64,000 nucleotides of DNA, taken from positions 2,314,001 through 2,378,000 of the forward strand of contig NC_092603.1 in assembly GCF_047663525.1 (NCBI RefSeq), read 5' to 3'. Of the stretch, positions 54,321 through 64,000 are shown piece after piece; position 1 is the stretch's first letter; each line of letters begins with the position of its first letter. The notes under the pieces were generated by a model that saw only the letters and a list, made by a program, of their open reading frames with translations, was not told the DNA's origin and did no database searches. Source of the stretch: Anas platyrhynchos (lineage: Eukaryota; Chordata; Aves; Anseriformes; Anatidae). The position numbers and the translations under genes were made by a program.

Positions 54321-55708
54321 AGAATGTTCAGAGGTGATGGGCACATTGTGCAGGATGCTCCTAAATACCTGTGTGTCCTTTTCCCTCCTGACTACAATGC
54401 CACTTTCTTCTAGGGAATGGAGGAGCCAACAGAGGTGAGAAAGATACACTGAGATCATTACTGTCATCACAAAGCTGATCCCAGTAAGATATGGGGAGGT
54501 CAGAAGCAGCCTGGACAAGAGAGAGATGAGATTCGGGGTGGGAAGAAGAGCTTGGCCAGCAGAAACGTACGATTTCATAGAGGTAAGAGGATTCATGTAA
54601 TGTTGATGCTGTGGTAACACTGGCTTAAAACAGTCACATATGGCCCTTACCTTACTTGAGCCAGTAATTTTAATCTCTAAACATAAATGCCACTAAAATA
54701 CTCTGAAAGGAATATATATATATATATTTTTCTCTTGCTAACCCTAATGCCTTCCCTTAACACTAGCATGAAAATTCTCTATTTAACCTTAGACTCCTGT
54801 GGAGACTTAAAAAAACAAACAAACAAAAAAAAAAAACAATAATATTTGCCCATTCCCGAACCAGAGACCTGACACCACAAGCAGAGCAACAAACTCTCCC
54901 ACTAAAACTTTGTTTTCTCTATAACCCAGAAAGTAAAAAACAGGTGCCTAGGGGGCTAGAGAGAGGTCAGCTCTGCCTCAGGATCTCACGGCCCAGCAAG
55001 AGGAATGTGACTGTGGCAGTGACTGTGAGGTCACTTCTGTCTGTAGCTGACAGGTCATCCTTGACATAGACCTGGGATCTGGACTTTTGGGCTGACATCT
55101 GCCAGTGGCCCTGCTAGGCCAGCAGAAGGCACCTGCTTGGCATGCTGACTGTGGGATCCCCTCTGCCTCCAGACCCAGGAGGACCCAGACAGAAAGAAGG
55201 CCCCAAGATGGGTTGTCCTGTCCCTTCTGCTTGAGTCCATGACTGGAGAGCAGGAGGCACAAAGCTTGGGTGTGTGTAGCCAAGAAGCTGCAAGGCCAGC
55301 AGCCAGCCCATGGCTTGGAAGATGCTGCTGAGGCGACTTGTGTCTGGTTGGCTGACAGGCCGCAAGGAGCCTGATGGATTGGGATGCCTACTTTAGGAGT
55401 GGTTTCCACCTTGATGGAGCTCTCTTTGATAGTAGGAAGGAGCAGAAGAGAAAAAACTTCCACAGACTGTGCCCTGGAAGGTTGGCACTGGCCATGAGGA
55501 GGAAGGAATGACCAGGGAAACAAACTGGTCTTGCTGCTAGAGTGAGAGGCAAAGAAGGAACTGAGTACCTCAGCCTCTACCTTATCTCTAGAGGTGTGGG
55601 AGAGCATAGGAAAGTCTGCAGAGGAGAAGGCAGAGGGCTTTGACAAGAATGGAAGGCTGCAGCAGCACTGACACCTTTGTCCCCTTGGCCATGGCTTATG
55701 AGGAGATG

Positions 55709-56553
55709 TGTTATACTTGCAGTAAATGACTGAGTCCCAAATAGGATTGCAATTAAAGTTTACAATTTATTAAAGGAAGAGAGGCAAGCAAACAGCACTG
55801 GGTGTGCCAGGAGTCTCTGCTCCACCAAGACGCACACCTATTACATCAGGTGGCTGGTTTTTATGCTCCTAGGCTAATACATGTTCTACACCACTTTTTG
55901 GAAAAGGCAGGGTTATTATAATTAGTTTCCTGGGATCCAAACCACCCCACATGCGTATGCGTATCGGTCTCCAGTGGTTCCTCTGAGGGGTCGCTCGTAC
56001 TGAAGGCTCATAATCTTCCTTCCAGGCTTGGTTCTTCAATCGTTCTTCATCTTCCCCCCTTCTTCTTATTTGGTCATCTCTTAGCTGGATATCAGAGACC
56101 CGTGCAGCGCCACATGCAGTAGTTAGCAGTTATTTTGAAACCCCTTTGTTCTCTTATCCCAGATATCAGAGACTTGTCCCATGCAAAAGTCAGCTGTTTT
56201 TGGAAACTCCTTTGTTCTCTTATCCCCTAGACGTGAGTCTCAAGGTTTACCCTTCAAACCCTCTATTGACATGAACTGCTGAACGGTTCTTTTGCAAGAT
56301 ACAAGAACTATATACATTAACCACTCTGTTTCACTTAGACGTGTGGTTATACAAGGGTATGTAAGACAGAAGGTCACATTCATCATACCATGCAGCCCTA
56401 GCATTGTTCCATATTGACACGAGTCAGATGAACATATTTCACATACTCATGGCATTCGGACAATGTATTCTCCTTTCAACCATGTGAAAACGCTGGATGG
56501 TGTCATAATGCTGTCCTTCACATGATATTAGGGGCATTGTCCCCTACCCCACA
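55709..56553 (-). mobile_element. LTR of the second family, minus orientation
   Basis: Bounded by TGTTATACTTG and CCCTACCCCACA on the plus strand. The other duplication unit (58595-58730) lacks it. It carries a TATA-like GCATAAAAACCAGCC, GCAGAGACTCCTGG and AATAAATTG signals on the minus strand. About 845 bp, so longer than the other members. Confidence 0.75.
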
Positions 56554-57660
56554 GACTCCAGGAAGAGCCCTGAGTGAGACATGGAGGTGCTGGGGGTGCA
56601 GGATCTCCCCTCCCAGTGGCTGGGGTCAGGCCTTGGCCTTCTGCTTCAGCAAAACAAACCAAGACTTTTCTCAGCACAGTGCCTTTGCTTGTCTGTAATC
56701 AGGGCCTCTAGTTATCTGCCGTAACAGTTCCCATGCAAGGCTTTCATAGAAACAGACTAGAAAGGCCAACAGAGTGTATAGAGCAGTCTAATACTACGGA
56801 ATAGAGTAGCCAGCAGAGGTGAGACAGGTACTTTGATATAATGAAAGCCATCAGAAAGCTGATCCCAGTTAGATGACTGATATGGGGAGGTCAGGAGTAA
56901 CCTGGCCAGGACAGACGTGAGATTTGGGGGAGGGAAGAGAAGGGAGGAGGAGCTCAGAAGCTTACCTTTGGAGAGGTAAGAGGGTTCATGTAATGTTGAG
57001 GCTGCTGTAACACTGACTTCAAACAGTCTTGTAGGGCCTATAAACTATTTTCAAGAGTAACAATAATCCCTCAACCTAAACATTACACAAACACCCTGAC
57101 AGGAATCCACTATTGTAATGCAGAAATCAAAGTATCACCTGAAGAACAACTCAGCCCATAGCCCCTTTCCCTTACATTTACTCTCTTGCTCACCCGAATC
57201 ACTGCCCCTAACACTAACATTAAATTGCTCTATTTCATCCTAGACTTCTTGACAGATGTAAACAAAACCTTTAAGCATAATGTGTGCCCATACCCTAATC
57301 AGAGACCTGACACCACAATCAGAATACCAAACGCTCCATCTAAAACTTTGCTTAATCTCTAACCCAGAAAGGCCAAATCTAGTCCCTAGGAGAGTAGAGG
57401 GAGGTCAGCTCTGCCTCAGGATCTCACAGCCCAGCAGGAGGAATGTGACTGTGGCAGAGAATGTGAGGTCACTTCTGTCTGAAGCTGGCAGGTCACCCTT
57501 GCCTTCTCCCTGGGATCTGTACTTTTGGGCTGACATCTGCCAGTGGCCCTGCTAGGCCAGCAGAAGGCACCTGCTTGGCATGCTGACTGTGGGATCCCCT
57601 CTGCTTCCAGACCCAGGAGGACCCAGACAGAAAGAAGGCCCCAAGATGGGTTGTCCTGTC

Positions 57661-58020
57661 AGGGGTGACCTTATTGCTCTGTATAAGTACATTAAAGGAG
57701 GCTGTAGCGAGGTGGGGGTTGGCCTGTTCTCCCAAGTGCCTGGTGACAGGACGAGGGGGAATGGGTTAAGTTGCACCAGGGGAGTTTTAGGTTAGATGTT
57801 AGGAAGAATTTCTTTACTGAAAGGGTTGTTAGGCACTGGAACGGGCTGCCCAGGGAGGTGGTGGAGTCACCATCCCTGGAAGTCTTCAAAAGACGTTTAG
57901 ATGTAGAACTTAGGGATATGGTTTAGTGGGTACTGTTAGTGTTAGGTTAGAGGTTGGACTCGATGATCTTGAGGTCTCTTCCAACCTAGAAATTCTGTGA
58001 TTCTGTGATTCTGTGATTCT
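57661..58020 (+). mobile_element. 5'-truncated CR1 in the second duplication unit
   Basis: Starts AGGGGTGACCTTATTGCTC and ends with three ATTCTGTG repeats. Its flanks GGTTGTCCTGTC and CTTGAGTCCACG are almost adjacent at 55212-55240, which fixes the insertion site. Only a short overlap (TTCTG) is available as target duplication. Confidence 0.9.
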
Positions 58021-58990
58021 GCTTGAGTCCACGACTGCACAGCAGGAGGCACAAGGCTTGGCTGTGTCTAGCCAAGAAGCTGCAAGGCCAGCAGCAGGCC
58101 CATGGCTTGGGAGATGCTTCTGAGGTGACTTGTGTCTGGTTGGCTGCCAGGCCGCAAGGAGCCTGATGGGTTGGGATGCCTACTTCAGGAGAGGTTTTCA
58201 CTCTGATGGAGCTTTCTTTGATAGCAGGAAACAGCAGGAGAGAAAAAACTTCCACAAACTGTGCCCTGGAAGGTTGGCACTGGCCTCGATGAGGAAGAAA
58301 TGTCCCTCAAAGGGTAGTGTTGTTGTTCCAGAGGTCACCCAAAGAATGTCTGCAATCAAACCCTGCCTTTGTGTTTCAAGGAATACCTGGTGAAGGTTGA
58401 TGAGCCACTGGTGAAATGATGGAAATGCCATGATGAGAGCAAGGTGGTGAACAGACATGGGTGTCTGCAGACTTCAAGAAAATAGGGCAAAGTGTGGAAT
58501 AACATAGGAATGCCTTCAGAGGAGAAGGCAGAGGGTGCTACTGAGAATGGAAGGCCCCAACAGCCCTGAAGTTTTTGTCCCCTTGTCTAGAGCTTATGAG
58601 GTGATGAGATTTAGTCATTGCAGTGGGGCCTCCTTCCTTCCTTGCAACCCTTGCAGAGGCTGGGAGGTGTCATACTACTGTTCTTCTCACGGCATCACAC
58701 TGCCCAGAACATCCCACAGATCGCCAGGAAGAGCCCTGAGCCAGACATGGGGTACAACATCTCCCCTCCAGTAGCTGGTGGCAGGCCTTGGCTCTTCTGC
58801 TTCACTAAAACCAACCAAGACTTTTCTCAGCACAGCTCTTTCCCTGTCTGTAATCATGGCCTCCAATTATCTGTCGTAACTAGGCCCTGGGGAGGCTTTG
58901 TTAGTAACAGCCCTCAGTGGGACCCATTAATACTCCAAGTCACTTCAACTTTTGTGCCTCCTGACTTGACTTGCTCAAGCGGTTACATCA

Positions 58991-59400
58991 CTCTCCTCTC
59001 AGTACCTGAGCTTCATAGACTGAGCACCAAAATACACCATGGACCTCATTAAAATGAAGAAACTACTAACATCTCTACCACAGTTTTCTTCACGTCTCCA
59101 CAGCTCGTGAAGCTAATGGCAGAGCTTGCATGATGTAGTTAAGGAAGAAGATTTCAAAAAGCACCTAATAAAAATATTTTCTTTTTTCAAAGTCTGAATT
59201 TTACTGCAGTTCAATTTTGAGCATCATTCTCCTATTACTGTTCATCCAGGCTGACTTCTTTGGAGACCTCCATCAGGAGGAAAAGCAGAGTCTGGAGGTC
59301 TGAGACCTCCACTGCCAGCAGTGGTCTTTGTCCCTGTAACTGCAGCCCAACCCAGCACATGAAACCCTTTCTAAGACAAATCAGGTGTTCTTTGGGAACA
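58991..59400. other. Intergenic, no recognised feature
   Basis: No gene or repeat recognised. Confidence 0.4.
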
Positions 59401-59402
59401 AA

Positions 59403-59540
59403 ATATATAATAAAATATCTTAAAATAACTTAAAATAAATTTAAATAAATAAATAAAATAAAATAAAATAATATAAAACAAAACAAAACAAAATAAAATA
59501 AAATAAAATAAAATAAAATAAAATAAAATAAAATAGTATA
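59403..59540. repeat. (AAAAT)n microsatellite
   Basis: A near-continuous run of AAATA/AAAAT units with a few AAAAC variants. Adjacent unique sequence to 59800 shows no gene. Confidence 0.95.
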
Positions 59541-59801
59541 ATTGAAATAACTGTTGGAATCTGAGAAATTCAGCTTAAATCTTAGTAGACACCTGGACAT
59601 CCATGGTCTCTCATGGGTCTTCTGTGGAAAACTCTGGAAGAAAAGTAAAGAAAATATTTCTTCAAGTGTCTGTAGTTGTACTCACAAGCTAAGCCTCTTT
59701 TAGGAAATTGTCCCCTTCCAGTCACAGAAACATAAACTGAGTAATGTGAAAAGACCTGCCCAGTCAATAGAGTAAGGCAAAGTCATGCTTCCAGTGCAAT
59801 A

Positions 59802-62693
59802 GATCACAGAATCACACAGAATTTCTAGGTTGGAAGAGACCTCAAGATCATCGAGTCCAACCTCTAACCTAACACTAACAGTCCCCACTAAACCATATCC
59901 CTAAGCTCTACATCTAAACGTCTTTTGAAGACTTCCAGGGATGGTGACTCCACCACCTCCCTGGGCAGCCCGTTCCAGTGCCTAACAACCCTTTCAGTAA
60001 AGAAATTCTTCCTAACATCTAACCTAAAACTCCCCTGGCGTAACTTTAGCCCATTCCCCCTCGTCCTGTCACCAGGCACATGGGAGAACAGGCCAACCCC
60101 CACCTCGCTACAGCCTCCTTTAATGTACTTATACAGAGCAATAAGGTCACCCCTGAGCCTCCTCTTCTCTAGGCTGAACAAGCCCAGCTCCTTCAGCCGC
60201 TCCTCATAGGACTTGCTCTCCAGGCCCCTCACCAGCTTCGTTGCCCTTCTTTGGACCCGCTCAAGCACCTCTATGTCCTTCTTGTAGCGACGGGCCCAAA
60301 ACTGAACACAGTACTCGAGGTGCGGCCTCACCAGAGCCGAGTCCAGGGGGACGATCACCTCCCTAGCCCTGCTGGTCACAGTGTTTCTGATACAAGCCAG
60401 GATGCCGTTGGCCTTCTTGGCCACCAGAGCACACTGCTGGCTCATATTCAGCCGACTGTCCACCATCACTCCCAGGTCCTTCTCTGCCTGGCAGCTCTCC
60501 AACCATTCCTCTCCCAGCCTGTAGTTCTGCTTGGGGTTATTGCGCCCCAGGTGCAGGACCCGGCACTTGGCCTTGTTGAACTTCATACAGTTGACCTCAG
60601 CCCATCGGTGCAGCCTATCCAGATCCTCCTGCAGAGCCTTCCTACCCTCGAGCAGATCGACACACGCACCTAGCTTGGTGTCATCTGCAAACTTACTGAG
60701 GGTGCACTCAATGCCGTCATCCAGATCATTGATGAAGATGTTAAAGAGGACCGGCCCCAGCACCGAGCCCTGGGGGACGCCACTAGTGACTGGCCTCCAA
60801 CTGGACTTGACTCCATTCACCACAACTCTTTGGGCCCGGCTATCCAGGCAGTTTCTAACCCAACGAAGCGTGCGCCAGTCCAAGCCAATAGCAGCCAGTT
60901 TCTTGAGGAGAATGCTGTGGGAGACGGTGTCAAAAGCCTTGCTGAAGTCAAGGTAGACCACATCCACAGCCTTTCCCTCGTCCACCCAGCGCGTCACTTT
61001 GTCATAGAAGGAGATCAGGTTCGTCAAGCAGGACCTGCCTTCCATAAACCCATGCTGGCTGGGCCTGATCGCCTGCTTGCCCTTCAAGTGCCACATGATG
61101 ACTCCCAAGAGGATCTGCTCCATGAGCTTCCCTGGTACTGAGGTCAAACTGACAGGCCTGTAGTTCCCCGGGTCTGCCCTCCGGCCCTTCTTGTAGATGG
61201 GCGTCACATTTGCTAGCCGCCAGTCAGCTGGGACCTCCCCCGATAGCCAGGACTGCTGATAAATGATGGATAGGGGCTTGGCCAGCTCCTCTGCCAGTTC
61301 TCTCAGTACCCTTGAGTGGATCCCATCCGGCCCCATCGATTTGTGGACATCCAAGTGCCGTAGCAGGTCACCAACCAGTTCTTCGTGGATGGTGAGGGCC
61401 ACATCCTGCTCCCCGTCCCCTTCCACCAGTTCTGGGTACTGGGTATCCAGAGAGCAACTGGTTTTGCCTGTAAAGACTGAGGCAAAGAAGGCATTGAGTA
61501 CCTCCACCTTTTCCTCATCTCTTGTAACTAAGTTTCCCCCTGCATCCAGTAAAGGATGGAGATTCTCCCTAGTCCTCCTTTTTGTGTTGATGTATTTATA
61601 AAAGCGTTTTTTGTTATCTTTAACGGCAGTAGCCAGATTGAGCTCCAGACGAGCTTTGGCCTTCCTAATCTTGTCCCTGCACAGCCTCGCTACATCCTTA
61701 TAGTCCTCCTTAGTGGCCTGCCCAATTTTCCAAAGATTATAAACCCTCTTTTTTCTCCTAATCTCAAGCCACAATTCTCTGTTGAGCCAGGCTGGTCTTC
61801 TTCCCCGCTGGCTCATCTTTGGGCGCATGGGAACAGACCGCTCCTGCGCCATTAGGATTTGCCTCTTAAAGAGCGCCCAGCCTTTCTGGACCCCTCTGCC
61901 CTTCAGAACCGCCTCCCATGGGACTCCACCAACTAGTGTCCTGAGCAGCCCAAAGTCAGCCCTCCGAAAGTCCAATACAGTGGTTTTACTGGTTCCCTTC
62001 CTGGCCCCGCCAAGAATAGTGAACTCCACCATTTCGTGGTCACTCTGCCCAAGACTGTTCCCGACAATCACATCCTCCACCAGTCCTTCTCTGTTTGTGA
62101 AGAGAAGGTCTAGCAGGGCACCACCCCTGGTAGGTTCACTAATCAGCTGCGTCAGGAAGCTATCTTCCACTTTCTCCAGAAACCTCCTAGACTGCTTCCT
62201 CTGGGCTGTGTTGTGCTTCCAGGATATGTCAGGGAAGTTGAAGTCCCCCACGAGTACAAGCGCTGACGATTTTGCAACTTCTGTCAGCTGCCTGTAGAAC
62301 TCCTCATCCGTCTCCTCATCCTGGTTCGGCGGTCTATAGCAGACCCCGACCAGGACACTAGCCTTGTTGTCCCTGCCGATCCTAACCCAAAGGGACTCGA
62401 TCTTGTCATTCCTAGCCTCGAGTTCTACAACATCGAAAGACTCTCTAATATAGAGAGACACACCGCCACCCCTTCTGTGCTGCCTGTCCCTTCTGAAGAG
62501 CCTATAGCCAGGCATCGCAGCACTCCAGTCATGAGACTGGTCCCACCACGTTTCCGTGATGGCAACCAAGTCGTAGCCTGCCCGCTGCACGATGGCTTCC
62601 AGCTCCTCCTGTTTATTACCCATGCTGCGTGCATTGGTGTAGATGCACTTCAGCTGGGCCTTTACCTTATCCTCCGGCCTTGCTATTGTTCCT
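59802..62693 (-). mobile_element. CR1 with intact ORF2, truncated just upstream
   Basis: The element runs from the CACAGAATCACACAGAATT tail to about 62693, inside the first codons of ORF2. ORF1 and the 5' UTR are absent. Sequence agrees closely with 46655-49545. Confidence 0.93.
59888..62623 (-). CDS. CR1 ORF2: endonuclease and reverse transcriptase, uninterrupted
   Basis: 911 residues from the first Met (about 20 more in-frame codons lie upstream). Endonuclease: TETWWDQ near 25, GDFN near 126, SDH near 194. Reverse transcriptase: [13 protein letters not shown] near 488, DFSKAFDTV near 559, FADD near 645 (catalytic aspartates). The last part, to [18 protein letters not shown], is the conserved C-terminal tail. 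It nicks DNA and primes cDNA at the target, by family knowledge. Open frame and few differences mean a recent insertion. Without the 5' UTR it probably cannot be expressed as an autonomous element. Confidence 0.93.
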   Translation of the reverse strand: MGNKQEELEAIVQRAGYDLVAITETWWDQSHDWSAAMPGYRLFRRDRQHRRGGGVSLYIRESFDVVELEARNDKIESLWVRIGRDNKASVLVGVCYRPPNQDEETDEEFYRQLTEVAKSSALVLVGDFNFPDISWKHNTAQRKQSRRFLEKVEDSFLTQLISEPTRGGALLDLLFTNREGLVEDVIVGNSLGQSDHEMVEFTILGGARKGTSKTTVLDFRRADFGLLRTLVGGVPWEAVLKGRGVQKGWALFKRQILMAQERSVPMRPKMSQRGRRPAWLNRELWLEIRRKKRVYNLWKIGQATKEDYKDVARLCRDKIRKAKARLELNLATAVKDNKKRFYKYINTKRRTRENLHPLLDAGGNLVTRDEEKVEVLNAFFASVFTGKTSCSLDTQYPELVEGDGEQDVALTIHEELVGDLLRHLDVHKSMGPDGIHSRVLRELAEELAKPLSIIYQQSWLSGEVPADWRLANVTPIYKKGRRADPGNYRPVSLTSVPGKLMEQILLGVIMWHLKGKQAIRPSQHGFMEGRSCLTNLISFYDKVTRWVDEGKAVDVVYLDFSKAFDTVSHSILLKKLAAIGLDWRTLRWVRNCLDSRAQRVVVNGVKSSWRPVTSGVPQGSVLGPVLFNIFINDLDDGIECTLSKFADDTKLGACVDLLEGRKALQEDLDRLHRWAEVNCMKFNKAKCRVLHLGRNNPKQNYRLGEEWLESCQAEKDLGVMVDSRLNMSQQCALVAKKANGILACIRNTVTSRAREVIVPLDSALVRPHLEYCVQFWARRYKKDIEVLERVQRRATKLVRGLESKSYEERLKELGLFSLEKRRLRGDLIALYKYIKGGCSEVGVGLFSHVPGDRTRGNGLKLRQGSFRLDVRKNFFTERVVRHWNGLPREVVESPSLEVFKRRLDVELRDMV

Positions 62694-62784
62694 ATTGCAT
62701 CTGTGAGATGCAGAAGACAAAAAGAATTGCATTGTGCCTTACACTACTCAAGGACGTGTAAACCAGGTCATGCAACTTTACCTT

Positions 62785-63345
62785 AGTACTGACAAGTCCA
62801 TCACTAAACCACACTACCAAGTTCTACACCTACACCTTTGCTCTCCAGTCAATGAACCAGCTCATGGACGGCAATCAGGGAGTCCCGGTTAGCATGATGC
62901 TGCCTCAGGTGCACCACCATGGTAGCCATTGGCACCTGCTGTTCTTCAACCCTCAGCGAACACACAACAGAAGGATTCTGTGGAAGGCCAAGCAAGGTAG
63001 ACAACTGTTTAATGTCCCCAGTCTCCAAGGCAGCTATGCCAAAAGCCCACTGGTGGTGCCCTCTTGGAACTTCGAAGTACCATCTCCTGAAGCAGTCTAT
63101 GCCAAGAATGCACATAGCCTCCAGGCCCAATGGGGTACTTTTGCCATTCCTTCCCAGTTAGACTCCCTTCAGCCTCCAGTACAGTTAACTGCTGGGATCC
63201 TCCTGTCACTCCAGAAATACAGGTGGGTTCTACCTCTTTATAGCTTGATGGCATTAGGGTACTCTGTGCACCAGTGTCCAGTAGAGCCTGACACATTTGT
63301 GGGTGTGATGTGCCAGGCCATTACACATACACAGTCCAGTCAACT
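62785..63345 (-). mobile_element. CR1 scrap and ERV-L protease fragment
   Basis: 62785-62843 is an old CR1 3' piece. 62850-63345 on the minus strand carries protease ALLDTGAQSTLMPSSYK (DTGA catalytic site), then SGVTGGSQQLTVLEAE and FGIAALETGDIKQLS, with at least one frameshift. It ends before reverse transcriptase. Confidence 0.85.
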
Positions 63346-63349
63346 CGAT

Positions 63350-64000
63350 TGTTCAGAAACACCTGGAGAGGTATCCCAAGGGGTGGTGCTGCTGGTGAGG
63401 ACACGTTTGTGCCAGCAGCATGAGTGGGCAGCAGCTGTGTGCAGGCGGCGGGAGGCCAGGAAGCGCATGCAAAGAGCTCTGCCAGCAGAGACAAGGCCAG
63501 GGCCAAGGCCAAGGGGAGAGGCAAGCCCAGGGCAGGGGGCTGCAAGGGCCATGCTGAGCTCCCTGCCCCTGCAGCAGCCACACTGGCCCTCAGCAGATGT
63601 GCTCGCAGGCACACATGGGGAGGAGTTGGCGTGCATCAGAGAGCAGCAAGGAGGGTGCTGGAGAGGGCCGGGGCCAGGCGGGTGGCAGAGCCCCATGCAG
63701 GGGCTGGCTGGGGGTCCCCTCTGCTGCAGCCAGCTCACAAAGTGTGGCAGGAGGAAGGCAGGCAGGGCTCGTGGCCTCGGGGCAGATCCTGGCCCTGGAC
63801 GCTCTATGAGTGCCTTGCAGCTCCTGACAGGCTGCAGTGAGGTGCCCCTCAGCCTTCCCTCCTGTGCTGCCAGGGCACACGGCTGCCTCCTGCCTAGCTC
63901 TGCCCACCAAGAACCTCCGACAGGGCTGCTTCCCAAGCTGGGCCTTGCCCAGTGTTAGTCCCCTGCCGGGGCAGAAAATGGCCCTTGTCTTGGTGGCTTT
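63350..64000. repeat. Low-copy GC-rich repeat, inverted relative to 46200-46400
   Basis: 63370-63600 is the inverted copy of the 46-kb block. A 368-residue plus-strand frame from 62852 crosses the ERV fragment antisense and this block, so it is not a gene. The remainder has no recognised gene. Confidence 0.6.

Larger units (their letters stand above)
54420..58990. repeat. Tandem duplication of about 2.3 kb
   Basis: The two units start near 54420 and 56800 (GCCAGCAGAGGTGAGACAGG / GCCAACAGAGGTGAGAAAG). They share a CCTAA-rich AT segment, the GACCTGACACCACAA segment, the GGCCCTGCTAGGCCAGCAG block, GGCCGCAAGGAGCCTGATGG, and AAACCAACCAAGACTTTTCTCAGC. The first unit has an LTR (55709-56553). The second has a CR1 (57661-58020). 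A partial third copy is at 36290-37200. Confidence 0.8.

Noticed and set aside
62852..63958. 368-codon plus-strand frame
   Set aside because: Its first half is antisense to an ERV-L protease fragment and its second half is a low-copy repeat.

Overview
The window is avian nuclear DNA. The evidence is CR1 LINEs at many positions (with the typical ATTCTGTGA 3' repeats), several copies of an ERV-L-like retrovirus, intact one-exon OR14-type olfactory receptors as expanded in birds, and GC-rich introns made of short G-rich tandem repeats. KIFC1 remains, an oppositely oriented pair of C-type lectin-like genes (B-lec/B-NK type) and an OR14 cluster lie together. This suggests an MHC-linked microchromosome like chicken chromosome 16. 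The species cannot be named from the sequence.

Layout. 1-760: G-rich then C-rich tandem repeat and one arm of an inverted repeat whose partner is at 3384-3510. 1380-3310: LTR of a second family, the integrase end and LTR of an ERV-L copy, and a tRNA-Lys-like sequence with an encoded CCA joined to retroviral U5-like bases. 3650-6925: KIFC1 (kinesin-14) with promoter and three stalk exons, no motor exons, and a last exon split by CR1. 6930-12350: CpG islands, one module being repeated, with LTR insertions. 13759-15701: a complete five-exon lectin-like gene (+). 16291-17547: the lectin-domain exons of an NK-receptor-like gene (-). 18272-26231: a CR1/ERV-L mosaic on the minus strand, with two 596-bp LTRs, a gag-pro-pol frame and an unusual repeat-rich membrane-type leader frame. 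26232-52610: olfactory receptor territory with two intact genes (33477-34403 -, 43344-44279 +), one LTR-truncated fragment and one decayed pseudogene, low-copy duplicated flanks, a decayed ERV-L copy (37840-41500) and a full-length CR1 (46655-51070). 52640-59560: old CR1 pieces and a roughly 2.3-kb tandem duplication. 59802-62693: a young CR1 with intact ORF2. 62785-64000: an ERV-L protease fragment and a low-copy repeat.

Host genes that look functional are the first lectin gene and the two olfactory receptors. The second lectin gene has good domain exons but an unresolved 5' end. KIFC1 as shown here cannot make a motor protein. Most other coding potential belongs to retroelements. The two LTRs of the minus-strand ERV-L are nearly identical, so that family was active recently. 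CR1 insertions of very different ages show long-lasting LINE activity.
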